Source of the DNA: Heyndrickxia oleronia
Lineage (GTDB): Bacteria > Bacillota > Bacilli > Bacillales > Bacillaceae_C
Assembly (NCBI RefSeq): GCF_017809215.1
Contig: NZ_CP065424.1
Span: forward strand, 4,480,001-4,544,000
Reading direction: 5' to 3'
DNA length: 64,000 bases
Below are positions 43,222 through 51,747 of the stretch, piece after piece; the stretch's first letter is position 1; each line of letters begins with the position of its first letter. The notes under the pieces were generated by a model, which worked only from the letters and a program-made list of their open reading frames with translations, was not told the origin of the DNA and searched no databases. The translations under genes were made by a program, and so were the position numbers.

Positions 43222-44133
43222 TTATTCCCACTGATACGGCGTTTCTTGATATACATAATAGTTAAGCCAATTTGAAAATAGGAGATGTGCATGGGAACGC
43301 CATCTATGGAGCGGTTTCTCATTGGGATTGTCATTTGGAAAGTAATGTTTTGGCATATAGACCTCACCTGTACCCTTTAACTGGTCCCGTGTATATTCCT
43401 CAGCTAGTGTCCCGGCATCATATTCTAAATGACCTGTCATCATTATTTGTCTCCCATCCTTGGACATGAACAAAAACGGGCCTGCTTCATCCGATTCTGA
43501 TAGTAACATAAGATTATCGGAATCGACCATTTCATTTCTTAAATTACCTGTATATCGTGAATGAGGAGCAAGAAACTCTTCATCAAAGCCACGAACGATT
43601 TTTACCTTCGGATCTAATACACGATGCTTAAATACTCCTGTTAATTTTTTGCCAAGTTCATATTTATCAATACCAAAGTGGTGATACAGAGCTGCCTGTG
43701 CTCCCCAACAAATATGAAGAGTCGAGGTTACATTTGTTTTTGTCCACTCCATAATTTCTACCATTTCAGGCCAATAGTCCACTTCATCAAATCTTAAAAG
43801 TTCAATCGGGGCTCCTGTTATAATCATTCCATCAAAACGGCGATGTTTTATATTCTTAAAGGTTGTGTAAAATTGTTCAAGATGGGATTTGCTCACATTT
43901 TTCGATACATGTGATTCCATATGCAAAAACATAATATTCAATTGTAGGGGTGAATTACCTAAAAGCCGAAGTAATTGTACTTCTGTTCTCTCCTTTTCAG
44001 GCATCAGATTTAAAATAAGAATATTTAATGGACGAATATCCTGACTGTTTGCTCGTTCATCGTCCATAACAAAAATATTTTCTTGTTCTAAAATTTCACG
44101 TGCAGGTAATTGTCTCGGTATATTAATTGGCAA
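43222..44133 (-). CDS. metA: Homoserine O-acetyltransferase (MetA family)
   Basis: 303 residues. The nucleophile Cys142 is in HICWGAQAALYHHFGI, with His235 and Glu237 in MMTGHLEYDA completing the active site. Residue 111 is Glu (GAPIELL). In B. cereus MetA a Glu here sets acetyl-CoA specificity, while succinyl-CoA enzymes have Gly. The product is O-acetylhomoserine, the first committed step of methionine synthesis. TTG start with GGGGG spaced 7 bases. Unlike many Bacillus methionine genes, no S-box lies upstream. Confidence 0.95.
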   Translation of the reverse strand: MPINIPRQLPAREILEQENIFVMDDERANSQDIRPLNILILNLMPEKERTEVQLLRLLGNSPLQLNIMFLHMESHVSKNVSKSHLEQFYTTFKNIKHRRFDGMIITGAPIELLRFDEVDYWPEMVEIMEWTKTNVTSTLHICWGAQAALYHHFGIDKYELGKKLTGVFKHRVLDPKVKIVRGFDEEFLAPHSRYTGNLRNEMVDSDNLMLLSESDEAGPFLFMSKDGRQIMMTGHLEYDAGTLAEEYTRDQLKGTGEVYMPKHYFPNDNPNEKPLHRWRSHAHLLFSNWLNYYVYQETPYQWE

Positions 44134-44288
44134 TGGAATTCCCCCTGTATCTGAATTTTTTCAATAATCCCATTATAGAATGATAGGAGCTATTTGTCAT
44201 CACTAGCAACATTTTCTTATAGATGAAGGAGCCATTGTTTTTCTTTATAAGAGTAAAATTTGAATCCAAATGAAACATTAAAAATATG

Positions 44289-44322
44289 AAAAAAGCTGTC
44301 TGAAGATAAGCCTCAGACAGCT
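44289..44322 (-). terminator. Terminator of the GNAT gene
   Basis: AGCTGTCTGA and TCAGACAGCT, 10-bp perfect stem, followed by TTTTTTC on the minus strand. Confidence 0.88.
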
Positions 44323-44332
44323 CTGCCAACAA

Positions 44333-44896
44333 TTAATCTATGATTTTCACCATATAATCATAATCATGTCCATTAATTTGGATTACTTGTTCCTTCTTAT
44401 ATCCTAAACGCGTATATAATTGACATGCTTTTGGATTATCCTTCGCTACATTTAGAGAGATTCGGTTAAAACCTTTTTCTGAAGCTAATTTTTCAGCCGC
44501 TTGAATAAGGGAAGTTCCGATTCGTTGGCCTTGATAATCAGGATTTACACAAACTGTATCTATATAGTAATCTTCTAATTCAGCCTCTTTATCGATCACA
44601 ATTTCTTTTTCCTCACCTGATTGTTTTAATCGTTCGATAATTGGCTTATCTAACATTTGAGCGTCCGCTCCAGAATAGATAATAATAATTCCCATAATTG
44701 CTTGATCAGTAGTAGCTACTAAACAATTTTGAAAGCTAAGGCGATTTCTCTCTTGAGTAAATAACTGAGCGAGAACTTGTCTTATTTTTGTCTCTTCCTT
44801 TTCTCCAGTTAGAGTTTCAGCAATATCTTTTATTGCTAGATGGATAAGATTTGCTGCTTCAACTGCATCACTTTTTTCTGCAGGTCTTATAAACAT
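44333..44896 (-). CDS. GNAT family N-acetyltransferase
   Basis: 187 residues. It starts MFIRPAEKSDAVEAANLI, typical of GNAT. The acetyl-CoA loop is in VCVNPDYQGQRIGTSLIQAA (Q-x-x-G-x-G type) and motif B in NVAKDNPKACQLYTRLGYKK. Substrate unknown. The frame is open farther upstream, but AGGAGG serves the ATG at 44896. It follows the C45-type hydrolase gene by 22 bases and is probably co-transcribed. Confidence 0.87.
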   Translation of the reverse strand: MFIRPAEKSDAVEAANLIHLAIKDIAETLTGEKEETKIRQVLAQLFTQERNRLSFQNCLVATTDQAIMGIIIIYSGADAQMLDKPIIERLKQSGEEKEIVIDKEAELEDYYIDTVCVNPDYQGQRIGTSLIQAAEKLASEKGFNRISLNVAKDNPKACQLYTRLGYKKEQVIQINGHDYDYMVKIID

Positions 44897-44918
44897 GACT
44901 CTATTTCCTCCTAAATCA

Positions 44919-45983
44919 TTAGCTTTTAAACCAGTCCGCACCCTCATCCATATGCACGAATGGAATGTCAGTATCAACGGTTCCTATCATACGTTCCAAA
45001 CTCAAGTCCTCACCACTCAGCCATTTAGCAAAATCTAGTTTGACTGGCTCATGATCCCCACCTAAGGCGAACCATGCTTCCATTTTTCTTGGTAAATATC
45101 CGGAAGTATGAATGGTACCTGCCCAACTTCCATATAGATTTGAAAAAACACCTTTATCTGTATCATTCAATAAACGGAAGGCTTCCATGGCTCCTTCGAG
45201 GTGCTCTTGATGGTGACACAAGACTTCTAATCTCCGCTTGGAATCGACCAGATGGTTGCGGTTCTCATGCTTCATTATTTCAAAATGATTGGTACACATA
45301 TTGGTTTTACGAACTTCTACTCTACGAGGTGAGGTTTCAACGGCAATTGATTCACCACTTTGATCAAATACGACATAGGTAAAAGAATGTCGATGTGGAA
45401 TTTCTTTCAGCATTTCTACTGCCTCATGCACATTTGCACATGACTCTAGTATAAACCGGCCAATCATACAACAAATGAACCCATCTCCTGGGTTTTTCCG
45501 ATGCATAAAATTATATCCTATTACCAATCCTTTTTCATTCATTCCATCCATTCGTCCCGTCACTCTCTGGCTTGGTCCAATAATGGCATATCCTTTATCT
45601 GTAGGTTGAAAAAGTGTATAACGGCCTTCATAAGTTTTTGGATGGTAGTCATAGTTACGAATTAAATAATCTTCCCCTGTTAAGATTGAGCAACCTGAAC
45701 GGACATAATCTAAGCGATATCCGCCAAACTCCATTAATATGCGATCCATTGGCCATTCTAATGCAGACTGCATTCCTAATAATTCATCCCAAATGCCAGG
45801 AGCAAAAGGAATAACTGCCTCTTTTACCTCTTCCTCTTGTACTTGAAAACGTGGCTTCCGAACCTTCCATTGATTTTCACGATTTTTAACTATAAGTGAA
45901 TCTTTTATTTTTTTCCCTTGTAAATATCCAAAATCATAATGAGTTCCACGAAATTGGATAATCTCACTATATACTTGTTTCAC
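44919..45983 (-). CDS. C45-type autoproteolytic acyltransferase/hydrolase
   Basis: 354 residues of the NTN-hydrolase fold. The probable nucleophile Cys is in YVRSGCSILTGEDYLIRNYD (near residue 101), followed by DGMNEKGLVIGYNF and an N-rich region CTNHFE. Relatives include penicillin acyl-CoA:6-APA acyltransferases and linear-amide hydrolases, many of unknown substrate. Family members mature by self-cleavage before the Cys. No signal peptide is present. GTG start behind AGAGGG. Operon with a GNAT. Confidence 0.82.
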   Translation of the reverse strand: MKQVYSEIIQFRGTHYDFGYLQGKKIKDSLIVKNRENQWKVRKPRFQVQEEEVKEAVIPFAPGIWDELLGMQSALEWPMDRILMEFGGYRLDYVRSGCSILTGEDYLIRNYDYHPKTYEGRYTLFQPTDKGYAIIGPSQRVTGRMDGMNEKGLVIGYNFMHRKNPGDGFICCMIGRFILESCANVHEAVEMLKEIPHRHSFTYVVFDQSGESIAVETSPRRVEVRKTNMCTNHFEIMKHENRNHLVDSKRRLEVLCHHQEHLEGAMEAFRLLNDTDKGVFSNLYGSWAGTIHTSGYLPRKMEAWFALGGDHEPVKLDFAKWLSGEDLSLERMIGTVDTDIPFVHMDEGADWFKS

Positions 45984-46014
45984 TTTAATCCCTCTTTTGT
46001 GTTAGTGATTTTCC

Positions 46015-46198
46015 TAAACCTTTTCCTCAAACATATGGCTATTTAGGTAAAGTGTTAACTATTAAATATAGGTTGAAGACCGTCGCCCCTCTTCCACTCA
46101 CTGAGAAACTCCATTAGAACCCGCTGAATTCTTATGAAGTGAAAAGCCGGCAGTAGGGCTTTTATAAAAGCAATAAACGATACAAAAGCAATCTTTAC
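46015..46198 (+). repeat. Interspersed MITE-like repeat, copy C (full length)
   Basis: CTTTTCCTCAAACATATGGC at the left, CCACTCACTGAGAAACTCC in the middle, hairpin GAAAAGCCGGCAGTAGGGC plus TTTTATAAAAGC, and right end AATAAACGATACAAAAGCA. It fills the space between the C45 gene and the lipoprotein gene stop. Confidence 0.75.
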
Positions 46199-46203
46199 TT
46201 AAA

Positions 46204-47655
46204 TCATTTTTCCTTGAAAGGGATGAACTTTCTTTGAACAATTTCTCCCCACTTCTCAACATAATGTCCGAGTGACCATTCAGCCATAACAATTGAATCT
46301 CCTTCATTTAATGGAATTTCCTTCAATGGATGTTTTGAGATATTCCCGTTTTCGAGCGAATAAATATAAATTGTATCTGTAGATATCAATATTAATAGAT
46401 CTTTATTTGGAGATTCATACGCATCGATCACCCAAGGCATTTTCGATTTGATTTCTCCCCAAGGAATATTCATTTCATCATACTGGATTAATTTTGAAGG
46501 AACCATAACATTGATATCAAAATCCTCGTAATTCTTCGATCCAATAGGCTGCTTATAATAGAGTCTGCCTCGTATAATCCAATGGCCATTGCGTCTTTCT
46601 AAAATGAAATTGTCCTCTATTGGTTCAGGATTAAGCAGTTGTGCCTTCTTTTTTTCTAGCGATGCAATAAATGCCTCACTTGAACGAATTAACGCATTGG
46701 AAGAATGTTTAATAGTTACATCTGAAAGTGTAATCCCTTTTCCCCCACTAATGTGGTCAATTGGAAGCACCTGATAGCGTTGAAAACGCTCTGTGCCAAT
46801 GTAATCATTTCCAACAAAAACTATTCTTCGTTCACTATTTTCTGTAAGAATATTTCTAGACTTTAATTCTAGCTTACTTGGTGCCGCAACATCGGGCTTA
46901 ACATATAGGCTTCCACCCACACCTTCGTTGGCTTTTTTATACCCTATTTCCCAAAATCCTTTTTTCCTTGGGACAAAAAGTTGCTCAGTCTCCATTACTG
47001 GATGCAATTTTTTATTAATATAGCTGATCCACAAGGTTTTGTAGGTATTGTCCTGGGAACGAATCCCGAGCAAGAGTCCCGATTTAAATGGATTTTTGTC
47101 CTCACTTGTAATACTTGCATTGATTTTTGTATTTTTTAAATCATTGTTTTTTTTGCCTATATGAACGTTTTCTGATCTTTTTTCTAATTTAAAAAAACCA
47201 TCTTCCACAGATACATATAAGGTTTGATCATTTACCTTCATAAATTCATAGAAAATTTGATTGTTTGAAGTGACAGTAATTATATCCATTCTTTTATCAT
47301 GAATTCCAATCTGTTCTGGCGTGATTTTAAATTTATTCTGCATATAATCAACCGCTGACACATTAATCATCTTATATTCGGGCTTCAAACATTCATCTTT
47401 ACCAAAAACACAAACTTCATGATTAAATTTAGCCGTTTTCCCGATATAATCTTGAATTTGATCGCTTTTATTTGCATGACCTTCATCTGCCGTTATAAAC
47501 TCTGCAATCTTCCACGTCCCCTTAATGGTTATCCTCTCATTTACGGGAGGAGCAATTTTCCCACCAATACTAAAGTCTCTTGACGTACATCCCATTAAGG
47601 TTGCCATCATTAACAATAGGATTAGGGTCAGTACCCTATGTAATTTTCGCTTCAT
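46204..47655 (-). CDS. Lipoprotein of a two-component operon, function unknown
   Basis: 483 residues. A lipoprotein signal (MKRKLHRVLTLILLLMM, lipobox LMGC) is followed by a large extracytoplasmic part rich in beta strands, with no domain I recognise. Segments such as IKGTWKIAEFIT, LWISYINKKLHPVMETEQLF and GNDYIGTERFQRYQVLPID suggest repeated strands. Its ATG overlaps the kinase stop (ATGA), so it is the third gene of the response-regulator/kinase operon and may be an accessory sensor or a target of envelope-stress signalling (inference). Confidence 0.75.
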   Translation of the reverse strand: MKRKLHRVLTLILLLMMATLMGCTSRDFSIGGKIAPPVNERITIKGTWKIAEFITADEGHANKSDQIQDYIGKTAKFNHEVCVFGKDECLKPEYKMINVSAVDYMQNKFKITPEQIGIHDKRMDIITVTSNNQIFYEFMKVNDQTLYVSVEDGFFKLEKRSENVHIGKKNNDLKNTKINASITSEDKNPFKSGLLLGIRSQDNTYKTLWISYINKKLHPVMETEQLFVPRKKGFWEIGYKKANEGVGGSLYVKPDVAAPSKLELKSRNILTENSERRIVFVGNDYIGTERFQRYQVLPIDHISGGKGITLSDVTIKHSSNALIRSSEAFIASLEKKKAQLLNPEPIEDNFILERRNGHWIIRGRLYYKQPIGSKNYEDFDINVMVPSKLIQYDEMNIPWGEIKSKMPWVIDAYESPNKDLLILISTDTIYIYSLENGNISKHPLKEIPLNEGDSIVMAEWSLGHYVEKWGEIVQRKFIPFKEK

Positions 47656-49088
47656 AATGATACCCCTGTATGATTGATTTCAAGTGGTAGCTTAACAATA
47701 ACTTCTGTCCCCACATTTACTTCACTTTTAAATTGGAGACTTCCCTTATGAAGTTTGACTATTTCATCACATATAGAAAGACCTAAACCTGTATGTGCTT
47801 TACTATTTTTTCCTTTATAAAACTTTTCCGTAATTCTTGGCAATTCTTCTTTACTTATTCCACATCCTGTATCAATTACAGACATGATAACCGCATCTTT
47901 CTCCATAAAACCACGCAGAGAGACTGTACCATCAGGAGGAGTAAATTTTAAGGCATTTCCTAAAAGATTAATCAATACCTGTTTAATTCGATCTCCGTCT
48001 AGTTCAATATGTGGGAGTTCCTCACACTCTACTTGAAAATGTATCCCTTCTCGCATTGCCTTTGGCCGCATTTGTTTTTCAATAAAATGAAAAATATCTT
48101 TAAGATCTGTTTTTTTCTTGTTTAAAGAAATTTTCCCTGAAGCAAAACTTGAAAAGTCAAGTAGTTCTTCAACCATTATGGCTAGTCTGTCACTTTCCTT
48201 TTCAATAATTGTCAAGCCATCATCAAATATTTTGGTTTCATTTCGATCAACCCGACTTAATGTTGAAGCCCAGCCCTTTATTGAAGTAAGAGGAGTTCTC
48301 AGCTCGTGAGAAACCAAGGAGATAAAATCATCTTTGATTTCTTCCCTTTTCTTTATTTCCTCTGCCATATAGTTTAACGTATCCACTAGTTTTCCAATCT
48401 CATCATTTCTATTTTTCTTTATTCGTATTTCTAAATTACCTCCGGCCATAATCTCCGCTGCATTTGTTACCTCTCTTAGTGGAAGCACAATGCTTGAGGA
48501 GAGAATTAAACCAATAGCACCAGTAATAACAATTACAACAATCCCTATACTAATAAAGATAAGAGTTATATTCCTTATTACTTTATCAACGGCAGAAAGT
48601 GAGGTAATGAATCTCAATACCCCTACGACTTCTTCATCTGATTTCAAAGGATAGGACACAGTCATTACCTTTTCGCGCCCATAGTCAACTTTTCCAATAC
48701 TAACGCCCTTCTTTCCTGCCAAAGCATCATAGAAATCAGAGCTACCTAGAGTTTGTTTATTTTCTACTCCAATTGAATCTAAAAGGACCCTGCCTTTCAA
48801 ATCAACAATTTGCACCTGTGCATTCGTTTGCTGCCAAAAGACATCTACATTATCAATGACATTCTCTTCGAGCGGAACATTGGAAAAATACTTTGAATAA
48901 AAGTCCGAGGAAATTCTAATTTGATTTGTTAATACGTTTTCGACATTATGATAGAAGTAATATCTAGTAAAATAAATAAGTAACGCTTCAAAGACTAACA
49001 CACTTATGAGGATAATAATGATGAAATTACCAACAAGTCTTGTTTTTATACTTTTTGAAGAAACACTCTTGTTTCTTTTCTTGAACAT
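47652..49088 (-). CDS. Sensor histidine kinase
   Basis: 478 residues. Two membrane helices (about 20-40 and 174-200) bracket an extracellular domain of about 130 residues. A HAMP domain follows, then HisKA with the phosphorylated His261 in ISLVSHELRTPLTSI, then HATPase with N-box INLLGNALKFTP, DTGCGIS and GLGLSI. The frame is open upstream, but the ATG at 49088, five bases after the regulator stop, begins at the charged segment before helix 1. The signal is unknown. Confidence 0.9.
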   Translation of the reverse strand: MFKKRNKSVSSKSIKTRLVGNFIIIILISVLVFEALLIYFTRYYFYHNVENVLTNQIRISSDFYSKYFSNVPLEENVIDNVDVFWQQTNAQVQIVDLKGRVLLDSIGVENKQTLGSSDFYDALAGKKGVSIGKVDYGREKVMTVSYPLKSDEEVVGVLRFITSLSAVDKVIRNITLIFISIGIVVIVITGAIGLILSSSIVLPLREVTNAAEIMAGGNLEIRIKKNRNDEIGKLVDTLNYMAEEIKKREEIKDDFISLVSHELRTPLTSIKGWASTLSRVDRNETKIFDDGLTIIEKESDRLAIMVEELLDFSSFASGKISLNKKKTDLKDIFHFIEKQMRPKAMREGIHFQVECEELPHIELDGDRIKQVLINLLGNALKFTPPDGTVSLRGFMEKDAVIMSVIDTGCGISKEELPRITEKFYKGKNSKAHTGLGLSICDEIVKLHKGSLQFKSEVNVGTEVIVKLPLEINHTGVSL

Positions 49089-49092
49089 CTGC

Positions 49093-49785
49093 TTAATCCT
49101 TCCTCCATCGATAGCCAGTACCCCATACGGTTTCAATAAATAAATCCTTTGACGTTTTATCTTCTATCTTCACTCGCAGCCTTCTTATATTTACATCAAC
49201 AATTTTATGATCCCCTACAAAATCACTGCCCCATATTGTATCCAATAAAGCATTTCTTGAAAAAGCTTTTCCCGGATTTTCCATAAATAATTGTAATAAA
49301 TGAAACTCCTTTGGTGTTAGTGATAATTCTCTATCATTCTTATAAGCCTTTTTGGAATATGTATCAATCACAAATGGTCCATATGTGACATTTTGACTTT
49401 GTACTTGGTCATGCTTTTCTCCTACTCTTCTCACTAAAGATTTCGCACGCAAAATGAGCTCCATTGGATTAAATGGTTTAACAACATAATCATCTGCTCC
49501 GAGCTCTAACCCCTTAATTTTATCCAAATCCTGCCCTTTTGCAGTAAGCATAATAATACCTATATCGGGAAATTCTCTTCTCAATGATTCACATACTTGA
49601 TAGCCATCTATCCCGGGTAACATCACGTCTAAGATAACAATATCGGGATGTTCTGAGCTCGCCATCATTAAACCCTTTTCGCCCGACTCCGCCTCTATCA
49701 CTTGAAAATTATGCATATTAAAATTAATTTTTATAAAGCCCCGAATACTTTCTTCATCTTCAATAATTAACACTTTATTACTCAA
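49093..49785 (-). CDS. OmpR-family response regulator
   Basis: 230 residues. A receiver domain with acidic pair EDEE at 9-12, phosphorylated Asp53 in VILDVMLPG, and Lys in DDYVVKPF precedes a winged-helix DNA-binding domain (LTPKEFHLLQLFMENPGKAF, IRRLRVKIED). It is the first gene of a three-gene operon with a kinase and lipoprotein, and controls genes not identifiable here. Confidence 0.92.
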   Translation of the reverse strand: MSNKVLIIEDEESIRGFIKINFNMHNFQVIEAESGEKGLMMASSEHPDIVILDVMLPGIDGYQVCESLRREFPDIGIIMLTAKGQDLDKIKGLELGADDYVVKPFNPMELILRAKSLVRRVGEKHDQVQSQNVTYGPFVIDTYSKKAYKNDRELSLTPKEFHLLQLFMENPGKAFSRNALLDTIWGSDFVGDHKIVDVNIRRLRVKIEDKTSKDLFIETVWGTGYRWRKD

Positions 49786-49907
49786 CTACAATCTCCTCCA
49801 AAAAAATTCTGATCTCTTCGGTCTAAATATAATGTTACTATCATTGTAATTGAAATAGCTACATGATAAAACATCAAATGATGACTTTTAATCTTCATAG
49901 TTAATAA

Positions 49908-50072
49908 GAAGCATTTCTCATACATTGTTACTAATTATTCAATGTTTTAACTAATCGAAATCGACAAGTCTTTCATTCCACTGAGAAAGTACTACAAAAT
50001 TCAAAAGAACGCGCAAACCCTTTATTAGGAATAAAACCGGCAGTAGAACTTTCATATATAAATAAGTTTTTT
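49908..50072 (+). repeat. Interspersed MITE-like repeat, copy D
   Basis: CATTTCTCATACATTGTTAC, then ATGTTTTAACTAATCG, then TTCCACTGAGAAAGTAC, then AATAAAACCGGCAGTAGAAC and a diverged right end. It lies in the 413-base gap upstream of the 95-aa orphan gene, in opposite orientation to copy E after that gene. Confidence 0.65.
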
Positions 50073-50198
50073 ACATTTAAAAGTAGACGCTCTTTAGAGA
50101 GATATAAATCATGATATTTTAGATGCCATTGGTAATATAAACCAAACCTGTGTTAGATTTAATATAAGAAAAAGAGAAAGGATAATGGGGGAGTTCAT

Positions 50199-50486
50199 TT
50201 GTTTAAACGCTTAAGAAAGTCCCTTTTTCAAAGAGATACTACCATTCGTTTTGAGTTGGATAATTGGTATAAGTGGTATAAAGAGCCTCTGAAGTTTCAT
50301 AATGCAGTTCTCTTACACCTTGAAAATGAAGGCTATCATGTAGAAACTATAAAAGTGGTTGAAAAAGTGACTAGTAACACTATTTCAATATTACTTATCG
50401 ATGGAGTTCAATACGAACTTAAAATTGAAAATGCTCTACTCCTAGGTCCTACTCAACAAGTTATTTTAAAAGCTGCTTCCGTATAG
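50199..50486 (+). CDS. Small protein of unknown function between inverted repeat copies
   Basis: 95 residues, not recognised. It is basic at the start (FKRLRKSLFQRD), mixed alpha/beta, with a Trp/Tyr patch DNWYKWYKEP, and no signal or membrane segment. TTG start with a GGGGGAG site spaced about 5 bases, and a good terminator after it, support expression. Its final codons (KAASV and the TAG stop) lie inside the terminal sequence of repeat copy E, so the repeat insertion appears to have reshaped the C terminus. Confidence 0.65.
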   Translation: MFKRLRKSLFQRDTTIRFELDNWYKWYKEPLKFHNAVLLHLENEGYHVETIKVVEKVTSNTISILLIDGVQYELKIENALLLGPTQQVILKAASV

Positions 50487-50588
50487 TTTGTTGCTCTTGT
50501 AAAAGCCCAACTGCCGGCTTTCACACCCAATAAACTTTTTCTTTGGTTCTTATGGAGATTGCAGCTCTTTTTCGCAGTAAAATGAAAG
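50468..50588 (-). repeat. Interspersed repeat, copy E (right half)
   Basis: On the minus strand AAAGAGCTGCAATCTCCATA, GGTGTGAAAGCCGGCAGTTG, GGCTTTTACAAGAGC, then AACAAACTATACGGAAGCAGC. Near-consensus for the right half. The left half is missing. Confidence 0.75.
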
Positions 50589-50604
50589 GCAAAGCTTTTA
50601 AGGT

Positions 50605-50642
50605 AGGGGATGCCTTATTAAATAAGACATCCCCCTTTTTTT
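50605..50642 (+). terminator. Terminator of the 95-aa gene
   Basis: GGGGATGCCTTATT pairs with AATAAGACATCCCC, followed by CTTTTTTT. The other strand also carries A/T-runs, so it may serve the convergent merR gene too. Confidence 0.85.
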
Positions 50643-50733
50643 AATACAGCTGAAGTTTTTTATTGGAAATTCTATTTTTCTGCCAACTAGTCACTATATA
50701 CTTAATTTTTTCCTTTATTCTAACTACTACCTT

Positions 50734-51492
50734 TTATTTCTTCGTATAAATTTGAATCGCATTCTTTAAAAACTCTGCCATTCCTGGTTGTTCTTCATCA
50801 TAATAAGCGGTAAATCTTTCATCGGCAACATACATTTGTGCGAGTCCTACATGTGCTTCCTTACTGTAATCTTTCCAATAATATGAGAGCCATTGCCTAT
50901 GCAAATCAGCGGCTTTTTGAGCAATATCATTTGCTGGGTCTCCTGTTGCAAAAGCTTCCGCCAAAGTTTCCTTTACTAGTTTCTCTAATTTCGTTACTTC
51001 TTCATATTGCTCCTCTGTCATATTCATTAGTTTTGCATTAGACTGGTCAACTGTCCCATTTCCATATTTTTTGCGGATTTCTTCCCCATATTCCTTTTCA
51101 TTATTCTCAATCATTTTCTTCTTAAATCCTTCAAATTTTTCTTGATCTGACATTTGAATTCTCCCTTCTGATAATTGAATGGTTCTATCTACATTTGCAA
51201 TTAAGACGTCTAATTGTTTCCTTTTTTCGAGGAGTTTTTCACGGTGCTCTCTAAGTGCTTGGGTTCCATCAAAGGAAGGGGATGTAATAATTTTCTTAAT
51301 ACGATCTAGACTGACACCTAATTCGCGATAAAATAAAATTTGCTGCAAACGATCCACTTCTCCTTGACCATATACCCGATATCCAGATGAATTGATTCTT
51401 GCCGGCTTAAGAATTCCAATCTCATCATAGTATCGGAGTGTTCTTGTACTTACCCCTGCCAATTTACCAAGCTTTTGCACAGTATATTCCAT
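50734..51492 (-). CDS. MerR-family activator with TipAS domain (Mta-like)
   Basis: 252 residues. The N-terminal MerR winged helix reads VQKLGKLAGVSTRTLRYYDE and continues GILKPARINSSGYRVYG. A long dimerisation coil (about 75-120) follows, then the C-terminal TipAS antibiotic-recognition domain (about 130-250). Family members such as Mta and TipAL bind hydrophobic or peptide drugs and switch on multidrug genes and themselves. The ATG at 51492 follows AGGAGG; an in-frame start farther upstream would run into the promoter. Its own promoter has a MerR-type 19-bp spacer with a dyad, so it is probably autoregulated. Confidence 0.9.
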   Translation of the reverse strand: MEYTVQKLGKLAGVSTRTLRYYDEIGILKPARINSSGYRVYGQGEVDRLQQILFYRELGVSLDRIKKIITSPSFDGTQALREHREKLLEKRKQLDVLIANVDRTIQLSEGRIQMSDQEKFEGFKKKMIENNEKEYGEEIRKKYGNGTVDQSNAKLMNMTEEQYEEVTKLEKLVKETLAEAFATGDPANDIAQKAADLHRQWLSYYWKDYSKEAHVGLAQMYVADERFTAYYDEEQPGMAEFLKNAIQIYTKK

Positions 51493-51513
51493 GAGCTCAC
51501 CTCCTCTACTTTC

Positions 51514-51544
51514 AAGATACACCTTCACGTAACGTAAAGGTCAA
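51514..51544 (-). promoter_or_regulatory. MerR-type promoter and operator
   Basis: Minus strand TTGACC, a 19-base spacer, TATCTT. The dyad ACCTTTACGT-T-ACGTGAAGGT (one mismatch) fills the spacer. The overlong spacer with central dyad is the hallmark of MerR-activated promoters. Confidence 0.85.
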
Positions 51545-51555
51545 GACCATTTGTA

Positions 51556-51665
51556 AAAAAAGCTGTTTTCGTATTGTATGTTGCTTTTATAAAAGCCCTA
51601 CTACCGGTATTTACACCTAATAAAAGGTTCAGCGGTTCTTATGAAAAGTGAGAACCACAAGTAAA
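51556..51665 (-). repeat. Interspersed repeat, copy F (right half)
   Basis: Minus strand CATAAGAACCGCTGAACC, TTTTATTAGGTGTAAATACC, GGTAGTAGGGCTTTTATAAA, then AGCAACATACAATACGAAAA and CAGC. It sits just upstream of the merR promoter. Confidence 0.72.
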
Positions 51666-51691
51666 ATTCTATTAAAATCATTGTTATAAAT

Positions 51692-51718
51692 AAAAAAAGC
51701 CTCGAAACAATCGAAGCT
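51692..51718 (-). terminator. Terminator of the phosphatase-Nudix operon
   Basis: Minus strand AGCTTCGA, loop TTGT, TTCGAGGCT, then TTTTTTT. Confidence 0.8.
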
Positions 51719-51747
51719 ATCTACATTAAATCATTTAAATTTGAAAT

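Noticed and set aside
44134..44330. S-box upstream of metA
   Set aside because: No GGTGGAGGGACTGGC-type core is present; only the terminator of the upstream GNAT gene and a plain ribosome site.
44123..44332. 69-codon frame upstream of metA
   Set aside because: No ribosome site; overlaps the metA start and leader; composition not protein-like.
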